Below are positions 8,692-16,890 of a stretch of 64,000 nucleotides of DNA, in pieces. The stretch's first letter is position 1, and the number at the start of each line of letters is the position of its first letter. The position numbers and the translations under genes were made by a program. The DNA is taken from NCBI RefSeq assembly GCF_018860345.1, contig NZ_JAHKPJ010000011.1:62001-126000 (forward strand), written 5' to 3'. The DNA is from Psychrosphaera sp. F3M07. GTDB taxonomy: Bacteria; Pseudomonadota; Gammaproteobacteria; Enterobacterales; Alteromonadaceae. The notes under the pieces are model-generated. The model saw nothing but the letters and a program-made list of their open reading frames with translations. It did no database searches and was not told the origin of the DNA.

Positions 8692-9306
8692 CTAGTATTC
8701 CCCACGGTAAATTTGGTTATCGTTTAGCTGAACTTTTGAATGACTCCACATACTATTGGTAGCTATATAGTCAGTAGCCGCTGCAACTAAGCTTTTATCT
8801 TCAATTCGGATTAATCGTGCATTCACCATAAGTGAGTTTTGTTGAATGCTATAAGTACCTGTTAACATATACTCAGCATTGATTTTTTGATCTTGCATTA
8901 CTTGCGTTCTAGATAACATGACGTCGCTATTTGGTGTCATCATGATTGATGGTAACGCTCTATGTTCAATTACTTTAAGGCCCGCTTGAGTAGATAAAGT
9001 GATAAAACTCTCTTGAATTTGTAAGCCTATTCTTTGCAGATTTGAGTTTTTCTCGTGTTCTAAATTAGACACTGGCAAAAATGTGCCGACTACCACCGGA
9101 CTGTGAACATCCAAGCCGATCGACGTATCAAATAGCTGTCTCGCCATTCTTTCTACGCTTTGATGTAACGTTCCTTCTAACGTTTCAGGTTCATAACCTT
9201 TACGCTCTAGAACCTCAATTTGTTTCTTTTGAAACGACGCTACTTCATCAGAAATCGTTGTACAACCAGCCAACACAGTAACTAGTATTATGAATAAGTA
9301 TTTCAT
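8692..9306 (-). CDS. FlgO-family outer-membrane lipoprotein (first of tandem pair)
   Basis: This 204-residue protein has lipobox VLAGC. The FlgO-like domain fills most of the chain: SVERMARQLFDTS, SPVVVGTFLPVSNLE, GLQIQESFITLSTQAGLKVIE, AEYMLTGTYSIQQNSLMVNA, ARLIRIEDKSLVAAA. I chose ATG at 9306 over an in-frame GTG two codons earlier because the ATG has GAG five bases upstream. It is a diverged paralogue of the next gene (same domain, no Ser/Gln linker). A sigma-54-type promoter lies at 9345-9360, which agrees with flagellar-class control known for FlgO genes in Vibrio. Confidence 0.7.
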   Translation of the reverse strand: MKYLFIILVTVLAGCTTISDEVASFQKKQIEVLERKGYEPETLEGTLHQSVERMARQLFDTSIGLDVHSPVVVGTFLPVSNLEHEKNSNLQRIGLQIQESFITLSTQAGLKVIEHRALPSIMMTPNSDVMLSRTQVMQDQKINAEYMLTGTYSIQQNSLMVNARLIRIEDKSLVAAATDYIATNSMWSHSKVQLNDNQIYRGEY

Positions 9307-9344
9307 AATCACTCATCTATTAATTAAATAATCTGATTTGAATT

Positions 9345-9360
9345 AGCAATAAGAGTGCCA
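9345..9360 (-). promoter_or_regulatory. Sigma-54 (-24/-12) promoter for the FlgO-like pair
   Basis: The minus strand reads TGGCACTCTTATTGCT. The GG and GC doublets are ten bases apart, matching the RpoN consensus TGGCAC-N5-TTGCW at every conserved position. Transcription would begin near 9334, giving a leader of about 28 nt before the ATG at 9306. Confidence 0.7.
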
Positions 9361-9452
9361 GAAAATTGGCGATGGTTGGAACATGCCCTATTTATAATAG
9401 CGCTGAGGATTCACTGCAATTTTATACAATAGTAATTTAATTACACTTTTAT

Positions 9453-9484
9453 GCTTATTTTTAAGCAATTGCTGAAAAATAAGC
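9453..9484. promoter_or_regulatory. 32-bp near-perfect palindrome in the divergent promoter region
   Basis: Outer arms GCTTATTTTT and AAAAATAAGC (10 bp, perfect) enclose A-AGCAATTGCT-G, whose core is itself a 10-bp palindrome. Only one base pair of the 16 is mismatched. It lies about 90-125 bases upstream of the sigma-54 element and 77 bases before the sensor kinase start, so it is a candidate operator or enhancer site. It is followed by mixed sequence rather than a T-run in either direction and lies between two gene starts, so a terminator is unlikely. Confidence 0.5.
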
Positions 9485-9560
9485 CATACATTTATAGTGA
9501 ATAATGCAAAGTTTCGTTATTATGTTTCATTCTGTTAAATAAACGAAGACTTCAATTCAT

Positions 9561-12500
9561 ATGCTTGATCAGATTTTAGCTTATTTCTCCATCTCCCCAG
9601 ACAGCATTCTTATTTATGGCACTCACAACAAAGCAATGGTTGCTTTGTCCTTGTTTATCGCCATTTTGTCATCGTTTATGGGGTTGCAACTGGCGACTCA
9701 AGAAGCCAAAGACATTTCCATCGTACGTAGGAATATTACCTTATTAGGTGGTAGTGTTGCATTAGGTGGTGGTATTTGGTCTATGCATTTTATTGGTATG
9801 TTAGCGTTTGAGTTATGTACCGTGGTCGATTATAACGTTTCATTAACTTTATTCTCTATGTTGCCAGGCATAGCCGCATCGTTTGTTGCATTAAATCATA
9901 TACAAAAACACACCAATGGTATCAAACCTCTTATATGGGGAGGCGTGTTGGTTGGTTCGGGAATAGGTGCTATGCACTATACCGGCATGGCTTCAATGCA
10001 AATGGCGCCTTTGCTTCGTTATGATTTATCTATTTTTATCTTATCTATAATAGTGGCCGTTACCTTTGCTATGTTGTCATTATGGATCCGTACTGGTTTG
10101 TTAAAAATCTGGGGACAAAAAGGTTGGCAAGCTAATTTAGTTGCCAGTGTCGTAATGGGATTTGCTATTGCGGGTATGCATTACACTGGCATGGCTGCTG
10201 CTCGTTTTGTTAAACCACCTGGATTAGAACTTGGCGACCAAACCAGTGAAATGTCCTTTTATTTAGCGCTAGTGGTTTCCATTACTACTATCGTGATCAT
10301 CACACTTATTTTATGTATTAATGTGATCTACAAATACCGTGATATATCCCGCCAAGCCAGTTTAAGTGAGCATAGATTGCGTTCTATGATGAATACAGCG
10401 GTTGATGCAATTATTAGCATAAATAGCAAAGGGATTATTGAAAACGTAAATCGTGCCACCGAAACATTACTAGGTTGGCAACCTGAAGAATTGATTGGCA
10501 ATAATGTAAAAATGTTAATGCCTAACCCACATCATGATGTACATGACGGTTATATCAATCAATATTTGAAAACCGGCGAAGCAAAAATCATTGGCGCTAG
10601 CAGAGAAGTGCAAGCACTGCATAAAGATGGCACCTTGATAGATATACGATTAGCCATTGGCCATGTGAAATTAGAAAAAGATAGTTTTTTTGTTGGCTTT
10701 ATGTCCGACATTCGTCAGCGGATTGAGATGGAACAAGCCCTTCGTGAAAATGAAGCTAAATTCAGATCGTTAATTAGTAATATTCCAGGCATTGCTTACC
10801 GTTGTTTAAACGAAAAAAACTGGCCTTTATTGTTTATCAGTGATGCGGTTGAAGAAATTACAGGGTATCCAGCTAAGGACTTTTTACCGCCTAATAACAA
10901 ACGTAATTTTTCGGATTTATTCCACCCTGACGATGTCGATTTGATTTCTTCGAACCAAGTTGTGGATCAAATGTTCAATCTAGAATATCGAATTATCACT
11001 AAAAATGGTGATATTCGTTGGATGATGGAATTTGGTAATCATATTACCGACGATGAAACCGGAGAGATTTGGTTAGACGGTTTCATTATGGATATCACTG
11101 AGCGTCAAAATATGGAACAACAACTCAGAGAAGCCAAAGAAATAGCAGAAGAAGCAGCAGAAGCGCGCGCCGCGTTTATGGCAAATATGAGCCATGAGAT
11201 TAGAACGCCAATGAATGCCATTATTGGTTTTAGTGACATTTTATTAGAAACAGAACTAAAACCCGACCAGCTTAAACACATGAATGTTATTAACAATGCT
11301 TCTAAATCATTATTACATTTATTAAACGATATTTTAGATAGTGCAAAACTCGACAAAGGTAAGTTAGAGCTTGAGTTAAGACAATTTTCATTAATAGAAG
11401 AAGTCGATGCGGTCATCTCTACATTATGGTTACAAGCCAGAAATAAAGGTTTAGAGCTAAATGCCGACATTTCTCGCAAACTAAACGGGTTTTATTTAGG
11501 TAGCCCTGAACGCATACGACAAGTATTAACGAATTTAATTGGTAATGCGGTTAAATTTACCGAGTCAGGCCGAGTGACGGTTTCGGTATACCCTGTTGGT
11601 GATAATAATGTAAGGTTCGAAATAGAAGACACTGGTATTGGCATGGACGAGCAACAGCTTAAATCTGTATTTGAAGCCTTTACCCAAGCCGATGCATCCA
11701 TGAGTCGACGTTTTGGCGGAACGGGCTTAGGGACCACCATTAGTAAACAACTTGTTGAATTAATGGGTGGGGAAATAAATGCACAGAGCGAACTTAATGT
11801 TGGTACTAAGTTTTACTTTGAACTTCCGTTACCACAAGTCAAACACAAAGTTGAAAAACAGCAAGTCACTCAGGTTAAGTTACCGCCATTAAAAATATTA
11901 GTGGTGGATGATATCCAACAAAATATAGACTTATTAACCTTGTTACTTGAACGAGATGGCCATACCGTTGTGACCGCCCGAGACGGAAAACAAGCATTAG
12001 TACGTATGTCTGATTGCAAAGAAATCCAATTAGTATTAATGGATATTCAAATGCCAGTCTTAGATGGCTTAAATGCCACTAAACAAAGACGTGAATACGA
12101 AAAACAACATCAACTCCCTCAAATGCCGATAATCGCGTTAACCGCAAGTGTATTATTAGACGACAAATTAGCGGCTGAACAATCAGGCATGCAAGGGTTT
12201 GCAAATAAACCGGTGGATTACACTTTATTAAGTAATGAAATTGCTCGAGTGTTAGACATTGATGTCGAACTGTCTCCTGTTACGGTTGATAATAACAAGG
12301 CCGATTTATTAATGGATGAGACTAAAGGTGAAGCACTGTGGGGAAGTTTAGATGCTTATTATCAGCAAATATTAAGCTTTATAAATAGTCAAAGTGTTGC
12401 AATTACGGATCTAAAACAAATAATAGTTTCTGAAAGCTGGGACAAAGTAACGGCCGTTGCCCATTCACTAAAAGGTGTGAGTGGTAATTTAGCCTTAGTA

Positions 12501-12875
12501 AAATTACAACGTCTTTTTGCGCAACTTGAATCTGTCGTCAGCAGCCACCCAGAACAATGTATTTCTGTTTATGAAACTATTGATGTTGTTTTTACCGAGT
12601 TAACCGACAAAGTAAACTCGTGGAAAAATAACGATCAAAATGTGGCAACATTTTCTGAAGTTGATCAAGATGCGTTAATCAGCTTACTCAATCAGCTACA
12701 CACAAAGGCGCAAGAAAATGAAGCTGAAGAAACTGATCTCGCTGAACTGTTAACATACAGTGAATCCGAATACCGTAGCGATATAAATAAAATTTATAAC
12801 GCATTAAATGATTTTGAATTTGAATATGCTCTGGAGCATATAGTAGCGCTTAAACAACGCCTAGAAAGTAAGTGA
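9561..12875 (+). CDS. MHYT-PAS hybrid histidine kinase with REC and HPt domains
   Basis: A 1104-residue multidomain sensor. Residues about 20-260 form a membrane MHYT sensor with the three signature repeats (SMHFIGM, AMHYTGM, GMHYTGM), thought to bind a metal and sense a diatomic gas. Two PAS domains follow (about 270-390 and 395-515), then HisKA with the phospho-acceptor in [12 protein letters not shown] (His near 545), a HATPase domain (N-box [12 protein letters not shown]-boxes DTGIGM and GGTGLG), a receiver (VVDD; LMDIQMP; NKPVD) and a C-terminal HPt with [10 protein letters not shown]. The full His-Asp-His relay suggests onward transfer to a separate receiver, very probably the REC/HD-GYP protein 10 bases downstream. 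The SD before ATG 9561 is poor. Confidence 0.9.
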   Translation: MLDQILAYFSISPDSILIYGTHNKAMVALSLFIAILSSFMGLQLATQEAKDISIVRRNITLLGGSVALGGGIWSMHFIGMLAFELCTVVDYNVSLTLFSMLPGIAASFVALNHIQKHTNGIKPLIWGGVLVGSGIGAMHYTGMASMQMAPLLRYDLSIFILSIIVAVTFAMLSLWIRTGLLKIWGQKGWQANLVASVVMGFAIAGMHYTGMAAARFVKPPGLELGDQTSEMSFYLALVVSITTIVIITLILCINVIYKYRDISRQASLSEHRLRSMMNTAVDAIISINSKGIIENVNRATETLLGWQPEELIGNNVKMLMPNPHHDVHDGYINQYLKTGEAKIIGASREVQALHKDGTLIDIRLAIGHVKLEKDSFFVGFMSDIRQRIEMEQALRENEAKFRSLISNIPGIAYRCLNEKNWPLLFISDAVEEITGYPAKDFLPPNNKRNFSDLFHPDDVDLISSNQVVDQMFNLEYRIITKNGDIRWMMEFGNHITDDETGEIWLDGFIMDITERQNMEQQLREAKEIAEEAAEARAAFMANMSHEIRTPMNAIIGFSDILLETELKPDQLKHMNVINNASKSLLHLLNDILDSAKLDKGKLELELRQFSLIEEVDAVISTLWLQARNKGLELNADISRKLNGFYLGSPERIRQVLTNLIGNAVKFTESGRVTVSVYPVGDNNVRFEIEDTGIGMDEQQLKSVFEAFTQADASMSRRFGGTGLGTTISKQLVELMGGEINAQSELNVGTKFYFELPLPQVKHKVEKQQVTQVKLPPLKILVVDDIQQNIDLLTLLLERDGHTVVTARDGKQALVRMSDCKEIQLVLMDIQMPVLDGLNATKQRREYEKQHQLPQMPIIALTASVLLDDKLAAEQSGMQGFANKPVDYTLLSNEIARVLDIDVELSPVTVDNNKADLLMDETKGEALWGSLDAYYQQILSFINSQSVAITDLKQIIVSESWDKVTAVAHSLKGVSGNLALVKLQRLFAQLESVVSSHPEQCISVYETIDVVFTELTDKVNSWKNNDQNVATFSEVDQDALISLLNQLHTKAQENEAEETDLAELLTYSESEYRSDINKIYNALNDFEFEYALEHIVALKQRLESK

Positions 12876-12885
12876 AGGTAAAGTA

Positions 12886-13872
12886 ATGGAAAACAAACAA
12901 GCAACCATTTTAATTGTCGATGATGAACCGGCTAACTTACGCGTTTTAAAACAGATTTTACAACAAGATTATCGATTGATTTTTGCTAAAGGCGGTCAAG
13001 AAGCATTACGTTTAGCACACGATAAAAAACCAAATCTAATACTATTAGATATTATGATGCCTGATATAACTGGGTTAGAAGTCTGTAAGCAACTGAAAGC
13101 CGACCCTGTCACCACAAAAATACCCGTTATTTTTGTGACGGCATTGAACGATCATGATGATGAAGCTCAAGGATTAGAACTTGGTGCAGTTGACTACATA
13201 ACCAAACCAGTATCAGCCCCTGTAGTTAAAGCTCGAGTCGCGACGCATTTATCACTTGTGCAAGCCGACGAATTAAGACGAACTCGTCTGCAAGTCATAC
13301 AGCGCTTAGGGCATGCATCGGAATACAAAGATAATGAAACAGGCATGCACGTAATGCGCATGAGTCATTATTCTCAGGTTCTGGCGCTTGCTTATGGATT
13401 CTCAGAACAACGGGCTGACGATTTACTTCATGCAGCACCTATGCATGATTTAGGAAAAATAGGCATTCCAGATAGCATTATGCTTAAACCAGGCAAGTTA
13501 ACTGACGAAGAGTTTGATGTGATGAAAACGCATCCCGTTATTGGCGCTCATATTTTAGGGGACGATGACTCAGACTTGATCAGTTTAGCCAAAGTAGTCG
13601 CCCTAACCCACCATGAAAAATGGGATGGTACCGGCTACCCAAATGGTCTAGCCGGTAAAGATATTCCAGTTGAAGGCCGTATCGTTGCAATCGCTGATGT
13701 ATTTGATGCCTTAACGAGTGTTCGACCATATAAAGACGCTTGGTCAATAGAAAGGGCTGTAGAGTTAATACAAAATGAAAGTGGGAAACACTTTGATCCT
13801 GAGCTGGTTAGTTTATTTGTTCAGGAACTAGATAAAATGCTAGAAATTAAACAACGCTGGAAAGATGAATAA
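12886..13872 (+). CDS. REC/HD-GYP response regulator, probable c-di-GMP phosphodiesterase
   Basis: This 328-residue protein has a receiver (residues about 7-125; acidic pair in IVDDEP, phospho-acceptor Asp in LILLDIMMPD, Lys in DYITKPV) joined to an HD-GYP domain (about 145-315) with intact MHDLGKIGIPD, THHEKWDGTGYP and IADVFDALTS motifs. HD-GYP proteins with these residues hydrolyse c-di-GMP. It starts 10 bases after the hybrid kinase, so the pair is a co-transcribed phosphorelay whose output should be lower c-di-GMP. A terminator follows. Confidence 0.92.
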   Translation: MENKQATILIVDDEPANLRVLKQILQQDYRLIFAKGGQEALRLAHDKKPNLILLDIMMPDITGLEVCKQLKADPVTTKIPVIFVTALNDHDDEAQGLELGAVDYITKPVSAPVVKARVATHLSLVQADELRRTRLQVIQRLGHASEYKDNETGMHVMRMSHYSQVLALAYGFSEQRADDLLHAAPMHDLGKIGIPDSIMLKPGKLTDEEFDVMKTHPVIGAHILGDDDSDLISLAKVVALTHHEKWDGTGYPNGLAGKDIPVEGRIVAIADVFDALTSVRPYKDAWSIERAVELIQNESGKHFDPELVSLFVQELDKMLEIKQRWKDE

Positions 13873-13886
13873 CTAAATTTTTCCAA

Positions 13887-13941
13887 TAAAAAAGGCAAAT
13901 CCATGGCCCTTGTAACAATGCCTGTGTTTTTGCCTTTTTTT
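13887..13941. terminator. Convergent bidirectional terminator
   Basis: AAAAAGGCAAA and TTTTGCCTTTTTTT frame a ~28-base loop between the HD-GYP gene and the stop of thyA, which converge here. Poly-A on one side and poly-T on the other allow action in both directions. Confidence 0.75.
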
Positions 13942-13984
13942 ATATGTATTGGTTTATTTATGTCAAAAGGGATTTACGCTTACG

Positions 13985-14836
13985 TTATACCGAAAATGGA
14001 TACGCAATAGGTGGATGACACTCATACCCTTCTACTTCGAAATCATCCATAGTTACCCAAGTTTCTAAATCTTCTAATGATTTTATCTTTGGATTGATAA
14101 TTAACTTTGGTGACGGAAAAGGGTCACGTTTTAATTGAACGTCACGCATCAATTCGAGTTGATCTTCATAAATGTGAGCATTCACTATCTTGTGATAAGC
14201 TTTACCAGCTTTATTCCCCGTTATTTGCGCAACTAGAGCTAATAATACAAATACTTGCACCTGATTGAAATTAAGCCCTAACGGCACGTCACACGAACGC
14301 TGATAACTGGTTAAATATAAGGTGTCGCCTAATAACGAGAATGTGTGTGTGTGCATACAAGGACGTAAACATCCCATATGAAACTCACCTGGGTTATAAA
14401 AAGATAAAATTTCACCGCGATCATCAATTCCGTTAGAAAGATCATCAACTAACTTCTTAAGTTGATCAACAAAACCACCATCTGGTTTAGCCCAACGACG
14501 GCCTTGGACGCCATAAACTCTGCCCATATCATCCTCACCTTTTCGGTGTGGGTTATTCAGCCAAACGTCATTTTCATTGGCATTGGCATTCCACGTATTA
14601 CAACCTATAGAACGAAAATCCGCCGCGTTATCATATCCACGAATATAACCAAGTAACTCAGCAATCGCCGCTTTCCAATAGCTCTTACGCGTGGTGATCA
14701 TTGGAAACTCGTTAGCACCAACATCATAATTTAATTCTGCATTGATAACCGTTAAACAACGTTTACCAGTACGTTTGTTTTCAATCCAAGTGCCTTCGTC
14801 AACAATACGTTGGCATAACTCTAAATATTGTTTCAT
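13985..14836 (-). CDS. thyA: Thymidylate synthase
   Basis: This 283-residue enzyme converts dUMP to dTMP with methylene-tetrahydrofolate in the cytoplasm. Family marks are the early [20 protein letters not shown] block, the catalytic Cys within [13 protein letters not shown], the phosphate-binding [15 protein letters not shown], and AHIYEDQLE near the C-terminus. It is slightly longer than the 264-residue E. coli protein. It lies downstream of ptsP and lgt as in many gammaproteobacteria. The AGGA ribosome site is immediately preceded by a long heptamer array (14851-14961), so the mRNA leader would consist of repeats if transcription comes from lgt or further up. Confidence 0.96.
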   Translation of the reverse strand: MKQYLELCQRIVDEGTWIENKRTGKRCLTVINAELNYDVGANEFPMITTRKSYWKAAIAELLGYIRGYDNAADFRSIGCNTWNANANENDVWLNNPHRKGEDDMGRVYGVQGRRWAKPDGGFVDQLKKLVDDLSNGIDDRGEILSFYNPGEFHMGCLRPCMHTHTFSLLGDTLYLTSYQRSCDVPLGLNFNQVQVFVLLALVAQITGNKAGKAYHKIVNAHIYEDQLELMRDVQLKRDPFPSPKLIINPKIKSLEDLETWVTMDDFEVEGYECHPPIAYPFSV

Positions 14837-14850
14837 GTGTTTAATTCCTG

Positions 14851-14961
14851 GTTTCGAGTTTCGAGTTTCGAGTTTCGAGTTTCGAGTTTCGAGTTTCGAG
14901 TTTCGAGTTTCGAGTTTCGAGTTTCGAGTTTCGAGTTTCGAGTTTCGAGTTTCGAGTTTCG
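14851..14961. repeat. Heptanucleotide tandem array, about 16 copies of GTTTCGA
   Basis: 111 bases of perfect GTTTCGA repeats (15 full units plus GTTTCG). The array ends 14 bases upstream of the thyA start codon. It reads as an artificial open frame with a 7-residue period (FEFRVSS), which is a by-product of 3 x 7 = 21 bases. Confidence 0.97.
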
Positions 14962-15011
14962 TAAAGTTAATTTTATTATCAGTCTTTGCAACGATAAATA
15001 GCTTATATGTC

Positions 15012-15130
15012 GCTTTTAGCTTTTAGCTTTTAGCTTTTAGCTTTTAGCTTTTAACTTTTAGCTTTTAACTTTTTGCTTTTAGCTCGTTACTCGCAGCTCG
15101 AAACTCGAAGCTCATACCTCATAACTTAAT
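15012..15130. repeat. Heptanucleotide array, 17 in-register units grading from GCTTTTA to GCTCGAA
   Basis: Exactly 119 bases (17 x 7) stay in 7-bp register. The first ten units are GCTTTTA or ACTTTTA/ACTTTTT. The last seven drift through GCTCGTT, ACTCGCA, GCTCGAA, ACTCGAA, GCTCATA, CCTCATA, ACTTAAT. The array ends one base before the lgt stop codon and lies 50 bases from the GTTTCGA array. Confidence 0.93.
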
Positions 15131-15131
15131 T

Positions 15132-15935
15132 CTATTGTGCTTTTTTGCTATCTAGCTTAAACGCTAACGCCATTATGATCGCTCCAGCAAATACCATAGG
15201 CAGTGACAGCCATTGTCCCATCGACATACCTAAGGTTAATAATCCTAAATGATCATCTGGCTGACGGAAGTACTCAACAATAAAGCGGAAACAGCCGTAT
15301 CCTAATAAGAATAACCCACCAGCAGAACCTACTGCACGCTTAGAACGGGTATACCAAAAGACAATAATAAATAAAACGATGCCTTCTAAAACAAACTCAT
15401 ATAACTGTGACGGATGACGTGGCAATGGGCCTGCGCCAGGGAATACAATTCCCCAAGGAACATCTGTGGTTCTGCCCCATAACTCACCATTTAAGAAATT
15501 GCCAAATCGCCCTGCACCTAAACCAATTGGTACAAGCGGGGCAACAAAGTCACCAATTTGAAATAAGGTAAGTTTGGTTTTTCTGGCAAACAGTATTAAA
15601 ACAAATATGACACCTAATAAACCACCGTGGAATGACATTCCACCTTGTTGGATTTGGAATAAATACAACGGGTCTTTGAGGAATAAATCAAATTGATAAA
15701 AGAACACGTAGCCAAGTCGACCACCAAGTACCGCGCCCATAAACCCATAAAAGATTAAGTCGCTAACTTGTTGTTCGCTAAATGGCGAACGTTTGGCTTT
15801 CACTTCTCGCATGGCTAACCAATACGCAAAACCTAATCCCACTAAATACATTAAGCCATACCAACGAATAGCAACGGGCCCTAACGACACAATAATTGGG
15901 TCGATTGCAGGAAAAATTATAGGATCTGATAACAC
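15132..15935 (-). CDS. lgt: Prolipoprotein diacylglyceryl transferase
   Basis: This 267-residue inner-membrane enzyme transfers diacylglycerol from phosphatidylglycerol to the lipobox Cys of prelipoproteins, the first step of lipoprotein maturation. The signature loop [14 protein letters not shown], the HGGLLGV segment, RHPSQLYE and several hydrophobic helices are intact. The window encodes several lipoproteins that need this enzyme. It precedes thyA on the same strand, separated by about 295 bases that are largely heptamer repeats. Confidence 0.97.
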   Translation of the reverse strand: MLSDPIIFPAIDPIIVSLGPVAIRWYGLMYLVGLGFAYWLAMREVKAKRSPFSEQQVSDLIFYGFMGAVLGGRLGYVFFYQFDLFLKDPLYLFQIQQGGMSFHGGLLGVIFVLILFARKTKLTLFQIGDFVAPLVPIGLGAGRFGNFLNGELWGRTTDVPWGIVFPGAGPLPRHPSQLYEFVLEGIVLFIIVFWYTRSKRAVGSAGGLFLLGYGCFRFIVEYFRQPDDHLGLLTLGMSMGQWLSLPMVFAGAIIMALAFKLDSKKAQ

Positions 15936-16010
15936 GGATATAACCTCAACTTTAATAAATTACACCATCAACTTGTTGACGGTGTTATGTTTAAACTACG
16001 AACAAACTGA

Positions 16011-16814
16011 TTACGTTAGTTGGTCGAACAACAATTTAGTTGCAACTAACATCATAAACACAGCAAATACTTTCTTTAACTGTGCTTGATTTAACTTTTG
16101 CCCGACTTTAACACCTAAAGGCGCTGTAAAATAAGAAAATAACATGATCATCAGCGCCGTTGGCCAATGTACATATCCAACAAACTCACTGCTGTCTGTC
16201 CACCCATAACCACTGATGAAATACCCAATTGAGCCAAACATGGCCACAATCATTCCACATGCTGCAGCAGCGCCAATTGATTTGCGGATATTGACCCCGA
16301 CAACCGTTAAATACGGTACTAAAATCGCTCCGCCACCTAACCCAGCAATTGCAGCTAAAAAGCCAGTGAACAACCCACCAAACGCCAAAACGTTAGTAGA
16401 CGGGATGTTGTCGCTTTCAGGATTTGTTTTACTGCCCGTGGCAATTTGAATGGCTAATACAAACAGTAATATGGCAAACACAGAGGTTAATAATGAACTG
16501 CCCATCCATATTGCAATATAAGGTGCTATAACAGAACTCAATGCCACAGTGATAGCAATGGGTAAGGTAATATTTTTATGAACATTCCCTCTTTTATAAT
16601 GGCTTCTGGCAGACGAAAATGCAGTCACCACTATGGTTAATAAGGAAGTTGCCACCGCAATAATAGCAATATTATCTGATGTGACTTGTGGTAGTAGCGG
16701 TAACAAATATAACAAAGCAGGTACTAATACGATCCCTCCTCCTATGCCTAACAAGCCAGATAAAAATCCTGCCATTATTCCTAAAATAGGGGCGATGTAT
16801 AATATTTCTAACAA
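16011..16814 (-). CDS. TauE/SafE-family sulfite exporter-like membrane protein
   Basis: This 267-residue protein has about eight hydrophobic helices and the duplicated TauE motif: GFLSGLLGIGGGIVLVPAL near the N-terminus and GFLAAIAGLGGGAILVPYL in the middle. The family moves sulfur-containing or organic anions across the inner membrane; the substrate cannot be told here. It lies between ptsP and lgt, 75 bases from each. An insertion at this place in the ptsP-lgt-thyA order is common in marine relatives (recollection, not checked). Confidence 0.88.
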   Translation of the reverse strand: MLEILYIAPILGIMAGFLSGLLGIGGGIVLVPALLYLLPLLPQVTSDNIAIIAVATSLLTIVVTAFSSARSHYKRGNVHKNITLPIAITVALSSVIAPYIAIWMGSSLLTSVFAILLFVLAIQIATGSKTNPESDNIPSTNVLAFGGLFTGFLAAIAGLGGGAILVPYLTVVGVNIRKSIGAAAACGMIVAMFGSIGYFISGYGWTDSSEFVGYVHWPTALMIMLFSYFTAPLGVKVGQKLNQAQLKKVFAVFMMLVATKLLFDQLT

Positions 16815-16890
16815 ATGACTGTACTGCCTATATTGATATAACTAACCGATAATTAGGGTTAAACATAATGACGGTTAATTAAAACTTCTT

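Noticed and set aside
14742-15026. Open frame on the plus strand with repeated FEFRVSS
   Set aside because: It is generated by the GTTTCGA heptamer (21 bases = three units = seven codons) and overlaps thyA in antisense.
14851-15130. CRISPR or iteron origin
   Set aside because: Units are 7 bp without spacers; no replication-initiator gene, DnaA boxes or AT-rich unwinding region is evident nearby.
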